Shown: positions 1 through 6,643 of the stretch, piece after piece
Layout of the letters: the number at the start of each line of letters is the position of its first letter
How positions within the stretch are numbered: the stretch's first letter is position 1
Assembly (NCBI GenBank): GCA_029266295.1
Contig: JAQSXD010000001.1
Span: 1 to 43,042, forward strand
DNA from: Bacillota bacterium
GTDB lineage: Bacteria; Bacillota; Clostridia; Peptostreptococcales; Anaerovoracaceae
Reading direction: 5' to 3'
Length of the DNA: 43,042 nt
Translations under genes and position numbers: made by a program
Notes under the pieces: generated by a model
What the model saw: the letters and a program-made list of their open reading frames with translations, nothing else
What the model was told of the DNA's origin: nothing
Databases searched by the model: none

Positions 1-587
1 GACGAATCAAGCCAGAAACCGTTCAGATCCGGCAGTGGATTCGTATTGCTCCCCTGCCATTTGCTGATATCCCTGTTGCCGTAATGAAGATTTTCCAGTT
101 CCCTTTGAAACGATTCTTTCCCAACCATATCGATGACCTGCCGATAATACCAGATGCATGATTTTTGAAATGCATCCTTCAGGGTTACATCAGCATTCCA
201 CACTTCAACCGGGTAGATTCCTCCATTGTAGTTCATCCTGGAATCCTCTGATTCTAGAACACCGTATTTCAACCCCATAAGTGTTGAGATCAGCTTAAAC
301 GTTGAGCATGGAGATTTTTGCTGCTCACATAGTTCTTTCTGATACAGGCTGTATTGTTCACTTAGATTATCATAAAAAACGGCACAGCCATTGATGCCGT
401 TAAAATAGCTGTCGTAATCTAATTCTATGTAGCTGTCTTCAAAACCTTCAGGCAATCTGTCCGGAGACTGCTGCTCAAATGAACCTCTTGTTTCACCAGA
501 CTGAGACCCAGGACGATCCTGGCCTCCACAGCCAGCGAAACTGAACGAAATGAAAGTGCTTAAGAAAAGGCAAATGATATTTCTCAT
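1..587 (-). CDS. Class D (OXA-like) beta-lactamase, lipoprotein, partial at the left edge
   Basis: This gene runs off the left edge, so only about the first 195 residues are visible. The N-terminus is a lipoprotein signal ending in SFAGC with the lipid-modified Cys at residue 20, so the enzyme is probably anchored outside the cell membrane. Residues 95-98 read STFK, preceded by SPC. This is the class D active-site Ser-x-x-Lys, where the Lys is normally carboxylated. Further on are SCIWYY (the second, S-x-V-like motif), YGN in HYGNRDIS, and FWL near the edge, all in class D order. The third KTG motif would lie outside the window. It is transcribed divergently from blaI-blaR1, whose sensor domain resembles it. 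A non-hydrolysing penicillin-binding homologue cannot be excluded without the missing C-terminus. The start ATG has only a weak purine-rich ribosome site (AGAAAGAGAG). Confidence 0.82.
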   Translation of the reverse strand, partial: MRNIICLFLSTFISFSFAGCGGQDRPGSQSGETRGSFEQQSPDRLPEGFEDSYIELDYDSYFNGINGCAVFYDNLSEQYSLYQKELCEQQKSPCSTFKLISTLMGLKYGVLESEDSRMNYNGGIYPVEVWNADVTLKDAFQKSCIWYYRQVIDMVGKESFQRELENLHYGNRDISKWQGSNTNPLPDLNGFWLDS

Positions 588-615
588 GTCCAATACTCTC
601 TTTCTGATTTTATTC

Positions 616-663
616 TTACACATGTAATATTAACATCTTACAGTTGTAATATATAAATGTCAA
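616..663 (-). promoter_or_regulatory. Beta-lactamase promoter with two BlaI-type operators
   Basis: On the minus strand TTGACA (658-663) and TAAGAT (635-640) are separated by 17 bases, which predicts a start near 629. Two 12-base dyads overlap it: TTACAGTTGTAA (638-649), lying on the -10 and spacer, and TTACACATGTAA (616-627), just past the start. Both have the TACA-N2-TGTA core typical of BlaI/MecI operators, so BlaI bound here should block the beta-lactamase gene. Direct sequence reading; function inferred. Confidence 0.8.
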
Positions 664-676
664 TATCATTTTTTTG

Positions 677-726
677 TTGACTTGCATTTCATCCAGTACT
701 ATAATTCACCTATATTACACTCGTAA
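677..726 (+). promoter_or_regulatory. blaI-blaR1 promoter with operator
   Basis: TTGACT (677-682), a 17-base spacer and TATAAT (700-705) form a near-consensus sigma-A promoter reading toward blaI, with a predicted start near 712. A third dyad, TTACACTCGTAA (715-726), lies at about +4 to +15. It matches the two operators on the beta-lactamase side with one changed base in the right arm, so BlaI probably represses its own operon more weakly. Confidence 0.78.
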
Positions 727-753
727 GAATTGGGATCCACAAAGGAGGCAAAT

Positions 754-1128
754 ATGAATAAGCTACCACAGATATCAGAAGCTGAGTATGAGGTAATGAA
801 AATCATCTGGGATCACGCTCCCATCAGTACCAACGAAATCGTAGCGCTTTTGAGCAAAACAAAAACCTGGAGCCCCAAGACAATGCAAACCATGATGATT
901 CGCTTGGAAAAGAAAGGAGCGGTCTGCCACGAGAAGCAGGGCCGTCTTTACATCTATTCCCCAATCGTACACAAAGAAGATTATGTCGACATGGAAAGCC
1001 GCAGTTTTCTGAACAGGTTCTATAACGGAACGCTGAAATCAATGGTTTCCAGTTTTATAGAGAATGACAAATTGTCTGATGAGGACATCCACGAGTTAAA
1101 AGAGCTTTTATCCCGAAAAACCCGATGA
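754..1128 (+). CDS. blaI: BlaI/MecI-family transcriptional repressor
   Basis: A 124-residue winged-helix repressor of the BlaI/MecI/CopY family. The N-terminal two thirds (about residues 5-75) form the DNA-binding domain, with ISEAEYEVMKIIW and the recognition region SPKTMQTMMIRLEKKG. The C-terminal helices serve dimerisation. The segment SSFIENDKLS corresponds to the region where family members are cut during induction (Asn-Phe in the staphylococcal protein, Ser-Phe here). I chose the ATG at 754 because AAAGGAGG lies five bases upstream; an in-frame ATG at 730 lacks such a site. blaR1 follows after 53 bases in the same operon, and the three nearby TTACA-N2-TGTAA dyads are its probable targets. 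Confidence 0.92.
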   Translation: MNKLPQISEAEYEVMKIIWDHAPISTNEIVALLSKTKTWSPKTMQTMMIRLEKKGAVCHEKQGRLYIYSPIVHKEDYVDMESRSFLNRFYNGTLKSMVSSFIENDKLSDEDIHELKELLSRKTR

Positions 1129-1181
1129 TAAAAAGAACAGGTCTGCCATAATGAATAAACAGAAGAAATGAGGTATCATAA

Positions 1182-2987
1182 GTGTCTCTCTCTTTCATGA
1201 TAGGATTTTTATGGAATAACGCGATCATTTCCATGGTCTTCCTGGTAATTATGCTCCTAAAAGCAGCACTGAAAAATCACACAACAGCAGGATTCCAATA
1301 TTATATCTGGGTTCCTTTTCTTTTCATGTCGTTTCTGCCGTTCTTGCCTTTCACCCAAGGACCTTTTTGTGGTTTCCCTGGATTTCGAAGCATCACAGCA
1401 AAAGCCGAAGAGGAAGCCGACTTCGCGCATGCTGCCACCGGAGCAGCGCCCGGCGATTGGCTGCAGGATTTTGCAATAACAGTTCAGCATCACACAGTTC
1501 CGGATCTCCATCTGCTGTTTACAGCGTTATGGGCATGCGGAGTTGTTTTCATGTCCGGCATGTTCCTGGTTGCCAACCATAGGCTGCATCAGATGAAACA
1601 GGATTCAGTGCCTTGCCTTGACAATGAGATTGCTGCAATTTTTTCAGGCTGTAAAACTGAATTAAAAATCAGCCGCTGCATCTCACTCTACCAATCAGAT
1701 CAAGCCTCCACCCCCATGAGTTTCGGAATCGTTCATCCCTGTATTATTCTTCCGGCGACGATCAGACAAAACATGAGTGAATCGGAAATTCGATACATAT
1801 TGCTTCATGAATTACAGCACTACAAAAGCAAGGATATTTATTTTAACTATGCGATCTGCCTGTCAGCGATTATTTATTGGTTTAATCCCTTTGTTTGGTT
1901 TGCCATAAAGCAGGTACGGATTGACAGGGAGGTTGCCTGCGACGCCTCGGTTCTTCGAATTCTCGGTGAAACGTCTTATATGGCATACGGAAATACCATC
2001 ATCCATTTTGCAGAGCAGTATCTTCGAAGGGCCGCGTTTAGTTTGATTCTTGAGTTCACCGGAGGCGGCAGCCAGATCCATCGCCGGATTTCGGAGATCG
2101 CACAGTTCAAAATGGAAAATAGTAAGAAAGGATTTCGCAGCAGCCTTGCGATCCTCCTAGTATTTACCACCATACTATCCATTACTCCAATGACTCCATT
2201 AAATGTTTTTGCCTTCGGCGATTATGACGATGCTTCCGAAAACCTGAATACGGAATACGAAGATCTCAGCTCATACTTTCCAAATATGGACGGGAGCTTC
2301 GTGCTCTATAATCTTGCAGCGGATTCCTACGAGATCCATAATCTCAAGCAGAGTTCCAAAAGGGTCTCCCCTGATTCAACCGTTAAGATATACAGTGCGC
2401 TGTTTGCATTAGAATACGGCATTATCTCTCCGGAAAATACGAAACTTCCCTGGGATCATAGCGATTATCCTTATGAGGAGTGGAACGGTGATCAGAACCT
2501 TGATTCTGCCATGAGGTATTCTGTCACCTGGTATTTTCAAGAACTGAACAGACGAATGGGAATGGAAAAACTCCAGGATCGTTTCGATCAGATTGGCTAT
2601 GGGAATCGAGATTTGTCAGGGGGCATTAACGATTTTTGGGCAGAGTCTTCTTTGAAGATCTCTCCCATCGAGCAAGTGGAACAAATGACCCGTTTTTATC
2701 AGAATGATTTCAAGCTCGACCCGAAAAATGTCGGCATTGTGAAAGATGCCATGCTTCTATCCCGCTCCAATAACTGCATGCTTTTCGGAAAAACAGGAAC
2801 GGGTGATGTGGAAGGCCGCAATAAGAACGGCTGGTTTGTCGGGTTTGTGGAGACAGAAGGCAATACTTATTTCTTCGCCACAAATATTCAAAACGGAGAA
2901 AACTGCAGCGGCAGCACAGCCGCCAAGATCACACTGTCCATTCTTGCCGACAAAAAAATATACAGGAATGATTCTTTGCAAAAATAA
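1182..2987 (+). CDS. blaR1: BlaR1-family beta-lactam sensor/transducer metalloprotease
   Basis: A 601-residue membrane receptor, the usual BlaR1 length. The N-terminal half has hydrophobic helices near residues 10-27, 38-58 and 110-130 and a cytoplasmic gluzincin site: HELQH at 209-213, followed by EVACD at 250-254 with the third zinc-ligand Glu. A further helix near 322-340 leads to an extracellular penicillin-binding sensor domain homologous to class D beta-lactamases: STVK at 399-402 (acylated Ser399), YGN in GYGNRDLS, FWAESSLKIS, and KTG at 537-539. Acylation outside is expected to activate the protease inside, which leads to loss of BlaI. The gene starts with GTG preceded by AGAAATGAGG, 53 bases after blaI. 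Its stop codon lies inside a hairpin. Confidence 0.92.
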   Translation: MSLSFMIGFLWNNAIISMVFLVIMLLKAALKNHTTAGFQYYIWVPFLFMSFLPFLPFTQGPFCGFPGFRSITAKAEEEADFAHAATGAAPGDWLQDFAITVQHHTVPDLHLLFTALWACGVVFMSGMFLVANHRLHQMKQDSVPCLDNEIAAIFSGCKTELKISRCISLYQSDQASTPMSFGIVHPCIILPATIRQNMSESEIRYILLHELQHYKSKDIYFNYAICLSAIIYWFNPFVWFAIKQVRIDREVACDASVLRILGETSYMAYGNTIIHFAEQYLRRAAFSLILEFTGGGSQIHRRISEIAQFKMENSKKGFRSSLAILLVFTTILSITPMTPLNVFAFGDYDDASENLNTEYEDLSSYFPNMDGSFVLYNLAADSYEIHNLKQSSKRVSPDSTVKIYSALFALEYGIISPENTKLPWDHSDYPYEEWNGDQNLDSAMRYSVTWYFQELNRRMGMEKLQDRFDQIGYGNRDLSGGINDFWAESSLKISPIEQVEQMTRFYQNDFKLDPKNVGIVKDAMLLSRSNNCMLFGKTGTGDVEGRNKNGWFVGFVETEGNTYFFATNIQNGENCSGSTAAKITLSILADKKIYRNDSLQK

Positions 2988-3000
2988 TCATTCCTGTATA
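2959..3000 (+). terminator. Hairpin overlapping the blaR1 stop codon
   Basis: A perfect 15-bp inverted repeat (2959-2973 with 2986-3000) flanks a 12-base loop. The right arm begins within the TAA stop of blaR1. There is no clear T-run after it, so it may be a weak terminator or an mRNA-stabilising 3' end. Confidence 0.5.
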
Positions 3001-3059
3001 TTCATGGAATCGCGGATTGAATAGAAGGCTCACACCTTGAATAAGTCAGCGTTCCTTTA

Positions 3060-3125
3060 GGGCGTGTCTGAGAATTGCTTGTGCCGGGCTGAACGCCCGG
3101 TGCAAGGAATTTTCAGACACGTCCC
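3060..3125. repeat. 66-base imperfect palindrome between convergent genes
   Basis: Two arms of about 30 bases (3060-3089 and 3095-3125) pair with one bulge and about four mismatches around a TGAAC loop. The outer ends read GGGCGTGTCTGA and TCAGACACGTCCC. It lies between the convergent blaR1 and hemerythrin genes. It could act as a bidirectional terminator, although no T-run follows on either side, or be a dispersed palindromic (REP/MITE-like) element. Confidence 0.55.
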
Positions 3126-3137
3126 GCGTTTATTTAC

Positions 3138-3692
3138 TTACTGCACTTTCTTCTCAAATTCCGCAACCATATTCAGATATTTTTTCTGAGTTTCCTTGGC
3201 TTCCGCATCTTGCTCGAACAGAGCGCACTCTCTTTCAAGATTGTCCTGAACATCCTGTGGCAAGTTCTTCTGTGCAAACTGATAAACGACATTGTCTTCT
3301 TTCTCGATATGCCTGTGGAGCAAGTTGACATAGGAAATGGCATTGGCAATCACATCCAGCCTTGCCTCATCATCGCCTTCCATCACTTTATGCACCGCCG
3401 CTTCTAACTCCTGAATATGCAGTCTTCCCAGATCGTGCTCCACCAGCATTCCGTGCTTCACCAGCTTTTCTGCAGCAGGGCCCAGCTCTTCCACCATTCT
3501 GTTAAACAGAAGTTTTTCTTCTTTCCCATGATGATGCTGGTCCGCATAATTTCTGACGAAATCGATCAAACCAAAGAAATCGTTATAGTCCACCGGTTCA
3601 CGTTTCAATACTTTATAGCAGTATTTTCTGATTACCGCCAGCATCCGTTTAATGTGTCTGTGCTCATCCACCATTAGTTCAATATAATTCAT
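3138..3692 (-). CDS. Hemerythrin HHE-domain protein
   Basis: A 184-residue soluble four-helix protein of the hemerythrin HHE family, which binds a non-haem di-iron centre and handles O2, NO or iron. Candidate ligands lie in the expected order: His11 and His13 (DEHRHIK), His53-55 with Glu58/59 (DQHHHGKEE), a central VEHD, and a late LHRHIEKEDNVVY. The C-terminal 40 residues form a charged helix. A GGAGGAGAG ribosome site precedes the start. It is the last gene of a minus-strand run with an unknown helical protein, a DUF1858 protein and the iron-sulfur repair protein ScdA/Ric, so a role in nitrosative or oxygen stress is likely. This exact subfamily has no role I can name. Confidence 0.88.
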   Translation of the reverse strand: MNYIELMVDEHRHIKRMLAVIRKYCYKVLKREPVDYNDFFGLIDFVRNYADQHHHGKEEKLLFNRMVEELGPAAEKLVKHGMLVEHDLGRLHIQELEAAVHKVMEGDDEARLDVIANAISYVNLLHRHIEKEDNVVYQFAQKNLPQDVQDNLERECALFEQDAEAKETQKKYLNMVAEFEKKVQ

Positions 3693-3806
3693 TCAGTTCT
3701 CTCCTCCCATATAGTCCACAGATTGTAAAATCCGCTGAGTGCTTCATTCAAATACGCTTCACTTATAGGCCGCAACCCTCTGCGAAGCTCATGCCAGTCT
3801 GCGCGG

Positions 3807-4472
3807 CTATTTTCTTGCGATGGAATACTCCCCTTCATTTCGTTTTTCAAATTGGAGCGCGGGGTTCAGCGTCCTGATAAAGGAAGCAATCCAAGCTTCT
3901 CTGAGTGCAAAGAAGTTTCCAAGGTCCCCTCCGGCTTCATTCCAATACGGTTCATGAAGTTCTGCTGCCGTCTGCCAGAGCAATTCGTCTTCCGTATTTT
4001 GAATTACCTGACTTCCCCTGTCACAGGGCATTCCCTCGAGAATAAAGTCATTGAGCGCATTGTACGCGCCTTCCGGTGTTTCCACTCCCGCTGAAAAACG
4101 GACCTCTTCCGCGCCTTCTGCCGGAGTTTTATACTCTAGGGCTGCCGCTTCTCCCTGATTTCCAAAGATCTTTAGAAGCGCGTCTTTATGGCTTGGATCT
4201 TCTCTTAAAACCGCAGTTACCAGCCCCGCCTGTCTCAGTTCAACACTGCGTATCCGTTCCTGCAGCCAGCCGTGGATATTGGAGGTATCGATGATCTCCT
4301 CAAGCGGACGGTTTCCCGTGGGCTGGCCGTATTCCCTTTGAAATTGATGCTCCCATGTGTCAGCAGCCAGTCCCTGAGATGCTGCCCACTTTAGCATATC
4401 CGCTTCTGCTTTTTCCGCCCATACAATTTTATTGTAGAGCCAGTAATGAATCTTTCCTAAAAACAAACTCAT
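3807..4472 (-). CDS. Uncharacterised helical protein in the nitrosative-stress gene run
   Basis: I do not recognise a named family for this 221-residue protein. It has no signal peptide and no convincing membrane segment, and it looks soluble and mostly helical, rich in Glu, Ala and Trp. Conserved-looking stretches are the N-terminal FLGKIHYWLYNKI, the central NIHGWLQERI and the C-terminal HEPYWNEAGGD. Their His, Glu and Asp residues could bind a metal, but that is a guess. The ribosome site AGGGAGAG precedes the ATG. It sits 33 bases downstream of the DUF1858 gene and 114 bases upstream of the hemerythrin gene on the same strand, so it is probably co-transcribed from the scdA promoter and works in the same stress response. 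Confidence 0.75.
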   Translation of the reverse strand: MSLFLGKIHYWLYNKIVWAEKAEADMLKWAASQGLAADTWEHQFQREYGQPTGNRPLEEIIDTSNIHGWLQERIRSVELRQAGLVTAVLREDPSHKDALLKIFGNQGEAAALEYKTPAEGAEEVRFSAGVETPEGAYNALNDFILEGMPCDRGSQVIQNTEDELLWQTAAELHEPYWNEAGGDLGNFFALREAWIASFIRTLNPALQFEKRNEGEYSIARK

Positions 4473-4505
4473 ATATTCTCTCCCTTTGTTACCTTATCCG
4501 CCGTA

Positions 4506-4697
4506 CTAGATTGCCTGATTCAATCTCTCAACCAACTTGTCGACGTCGATACCGTGAATGGTTGCCGCTTCTTCCAGTGTCTCTGACTGGGCAGATGGAC
4601 AACCGACGCAGCCCATTCCAAAGTCCATCAAAATCCTGATTGTCTGCTGATACGTTCTTACCACTTCTCCGATGGTCATTTCTTTTGTGATCGCCAT
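4506..4697 (-). CDS. DUF1858 domain protein with CxxC motif
   Basis: A 63-residue protein that is essentially one DUF1858 domain. It has the hallmark GMGCVGCPSAQSETLEEAA, in which the two Cys of C-x2-C are expected to be redox active, followed by HGID and a final helix. The same fold is found as the N-terminal part of some ScdA-like and hybrid-cluster-associated proteins. I chose the ATG at 4697 because GGAGG ends 8 bases upstream; an in-frame ATG at 4712 would place the ribosome site inside the gene. It follows scdA by 99 bases that contain two tandem hairpins. The role in Fe-S repair or NO defence is inferred from context. Confidence 0.85.
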   Translation of the reverse strand: MAITKEMTIGEVVRTYQQTIRILMDFGMGCVGCPSAQSETLEEAATIHGIDVDKLVERLNQAI

Positions 4698-4718
4698 ACG
4701 ATGATCCTCCATTTAAAC

Positions 4719-4768
4719 GCGGGGGTTATGACCCGCTTCCTTTACATGCGGCGGGGGTACGATCCCGC
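4719..4768 (-). repeat. Two tandem similar GC hairpins between scdA and DUF1858 genes
   Basis: Positions 4719-4736 and 4751-4768 each form GCGGG - 8-base loop - CCCGC. The two 18-base units are alike (GCGGGGGTTATGACCCGC and GCGGGGGTACGATCCCGC). They lie inside the likely scdA operon. They may tune the processing or stability of the downstream message, or partly terminate it. Confidence 0.5.
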
Positions 4769-4796
4769 TCGTTCAACCAATAAGTTTCTGCTTAAT

Positions 4797-5519
4797 TTAT
4801 ACTGTTTTCTGTTTCTCGTTCAAACCAACTCCAAGCCGTTGAAACAGAATATTGTTTTCAAGGTGAATGTGCTGGAACAAATCTGCTTCCAGCTCCTCTA
4901 ATGTTTCAAAGGTACGTCTGTAAGTCCCGCAGCCATCCTTAGGAACCGAATAATCGGCAGTGATTTCACGTAATTCTTTGAGAATATCGCCCGCCGCTTC
5001 GTGCTCTTCCTCCGTTTCCACTGCTGTTTCTTTCATGTTTTTATAAAGATCGTCTGACGGCTCATCCTCATACAGCTTGATCATGGGGAACAAAATCTCC
5101 TCTTCTTTGATCAAGTGCTGCTCAAGCTCCGTTTTCAGGGTGTGAAACAGCTTGTGTACCCGGAAAAGATCCCGGTGACTGGGTCCGTGCACTCTTAAAA
5201 TCGTTGCGGTCAGCTCACTGATCTCGGGCAGTACACGTTTCACAAATACGTGATGCGTTCCGACAATGTAATCGATGAGCTGGGAAGAGGTCATTTCTCT
5301 GTAATCGACTTGATCATTCAATCGCTTTGCCTCTTCATAGGCGTTCTCCAGTCTTGACAGAAGCAATTTTTCATCTAAATCCTGCTCTTTTATGGCTTCC
5401 GACAACGGCCTGTGCCCTCCGCAGCAAAAGTCAATTCGGAACTCTTTCAAAATCTCGCTTGCCTGTGGCAGGATTGAAACCACTTCGCCGATTCTCTGGG
5501 TAGTATGAAATATGCTCAT
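4797..5519 (-). CDS. scdA: Iron-sulfur cluster repair di-iron protein (RIC/ScdA/YtfE family)
   Basis: A 240-residue RIC-family protein that repairs Fe-S clusters damaged by NO or oxidants. The N-terminal ScdA domain (about 1-60) holds FRIDFCCGG with the paired Cys. The C-terminal hemerythrin-like four-helix domain (about 85-230) carries di-iron ligands in GTHHVF, RVHGPSH, LEQHLIKEEEILFP, EEEHEAAG and FQHIHLENNILF. Length and domain order match the family. The ribosome site AAAGGAGG precedes the ATG. It is the first gene of the minus-strand stress run. Its promoter has a candidate Crp/Fnr-type dyad at -41.5, and an Fnr-type regulator gene lies immediately upstream. Confidence 0.93.
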   Translation of the reverse strand: MSIFHTTQRIGEVVSILPQASEILKEFRIDFCCGGHRPLSEAIKEQDLDEKLLLSRLENAYEEAKRLNDQVDYREMTSSQLIDYIVGTHHVFVKRVLPEISELTATILRVHGPSHRDLFRVHKLFHTLKTELEQHLIKEEEILFPMIKLYEDEPSDDLYKNMKETAVETEEEHEAAGDILKELREITADYSVPKDGCGTYRRTFETLEELEADLFQHIHLENNILFQRLGVGLNEKQKTV

Positions 5520-5569
5520 AATTATCCTCCTTTATTCTTTATCACAATGGATCGTTATCATTTTCATGC

Positions 5570-5636
5570 GCCGTGGAAATTTCACTTGCATCTTTTTTGT
5601 CGAAGCAGTGAAAATTCCATCAGCATCATCTTTATC
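5570..5636. repeat. Imperfect 32-base direct repeat in the scdA leader
   Basis: Positions 5570-5601 and 5605-5636 agree at about 24 of 32 positions (shared blocks GTG-AAATT, GCATC, TTT). Each copy holds a quasi-palindrome around AAATT. The pair covers the predicted -10 and most of the upstream leader, so it could be a second operator, but no regulator is evident. Confidence 0.4.
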
Positions 5637-5676
5637 ATAAAGGCTTAGAAGGATAAAAACTGTGACCGAGATCATA
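5634..5676 (-). promoter_or_regulatory. scdA promoter with Crp/Fnr-type dyad at -41.5
   Basis: On the minus strand TATGAT (5634-5639) is a good -10, giving a start near 5627. The hexamer expected at -35 reads CAGTTT, a poor match. The dyad TGTGA-N6-TCATA (5661-5676) is centred at 5668.5, exactly 41.5 bases upstream of that start, which is the class II activator position for Crp/Fnr proteins. Confidence 0.55.
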
Positions 5677-5781
5677 ATTTCATATTAATTTCAATTTTTA
5701 TGGTGCTACGACCAGGCTTGTTGAAGGCTGCATATAGAAATCCAGACAAGTTTAATGCCCAGTTAATTTAAATACGCTGTA

Positions 5782-6495
5782 CTAGTCCAGCTCTCTGCGC
5801 AAGGCTTCCTCATTCAAGAGGAGTATCTTTTTGTTTCCAATCATTTCAATGATCCCTGCATCCTGAAGAAGTGTCAGTTTCCTGCTGATAGTCTCTCTCG
5901 CAATCCCGATGTAGCTTGCCATCCCCTCTCTGCTGAAGGGAAGTGCAATCAAAATCCCCTTGGAATTCTTGACACCATATTTTTCAACAAATTCTAGAAG
6001 TACGCTGCTGATTCTTGCTTCAACACTTCTGGTCCCCATGTTTTGAACGGTGGTCTCCAGCCTTTCCAGCCTTGTGCATAACGCTCCGATGATCTTTACG
6101 CTGATCTCTGGATACCTGCGAACCAATTCCTGAAAATCATTTCGTGCGATCATGCAAATGTGAGTTCGTTCCAATGCCTCTGCATGGTAAGCTGCCTTCC
6201 TGCCCCCGAAAAGGTTGCTCTCCCCAAAGAAGTCTCCTTCGGAAAAGAGATATAAAATCTGTTCCTTCCCTTCCTGGGTGTAGCGGAATGCTTTTACTTT
6301 TCCCTGATTGATAATGGTGAGGCAATCTGCATCAGATCCTTCCAGCTGAATGATCTCACCCTTTAAATACTGTCTTCTTTGAATCAGATCAGCCACATGG
6401 GAAAGTTCTTCTTCATTCAGCCCGAAAAAAATGGGAACTCTTTGGGCGCACAGCTTGTGGCGGCATGTTCCGCAATCACAGGAATTTGTTTTCAT
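5782..6495 (-). CDS. Crp/Fnr-family transcriptional regulator with N-terminal cysteine cluster
   Basis: A 237-residue Crp/Fnr regulator. Residues 6-16 hold a C-x-C-x2-C-x4-C cluster (CDCGTCRHKLC), like the [4Fe-4S]-binding N-terminus of Fnr-type sensors. A cyclic-nucleotide-like beta roll follows (GEIIQLEGSDAD, EGDFFGESNLF), then a dimer helix and a C-terminal winged helix with SREGMASYIGIARETISRKL. I chose the ATG at 6495 because it puts the cluster at the extreme N-terminus as in Fnr; a longer frame opens at 6546 without a better ribosome site. It lies between hcp (149 bases upstream, same strand) and the scdA run. It is the obvious candidate to activate both in response to NO or loss of oxygen. 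Confidence 0.88.
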   Translation of the reverse strand: MKTNSCDCGTCRHKLCAQRVPIFFGLNEEELSHVADLIQRRQYLKGEIIQLEGSDADCLTIINQGKVKAFRYTQEGKEQILYLFSEGDFFGESNLFGGRKAAYHAEALERTHICMIARNDFQELVRRYPEISVKIIGALCTRLERLETTVQNMGTRSVEARISSVLLEFVEKYGVKNSKGILIALPFSREGMASYIGIARETISRKLTLLQDAGIIEMIGNKKILLLNEEALRRELD

Positions 6496-6544
6496 AGGTT
6501 CTCTCGCTCCGCTTTCGTTTTTATGACTGGCAGGCCAAGTCGGC

Positions 6545-6572
6545 AATAGGCCTGTGTTGCCACAAGCCTATT
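6545..6572 (-). other. Hairpin between hcp and the Fnr-type regulator
   Basis: AATAGGCCTGTG (6545-6556) pairs with CACAAGCCTATT (6561-6572) around TTGC, with one mismatch that is a G-U pair in the RNA. No T-run follows on the minus strand. It may be a partial terminator that lowers read-through from hcp. It also contains TGTG-N4-CACA and so could be an operator. Confidence 0.45.
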
Positions 6573-6643
6573 CCTCCAAAAGTCTATTGATCAAGTTCGG
6601 GATTGATTACTCTTTCCATTAGAACATGGTAGCTTATCGCTTA

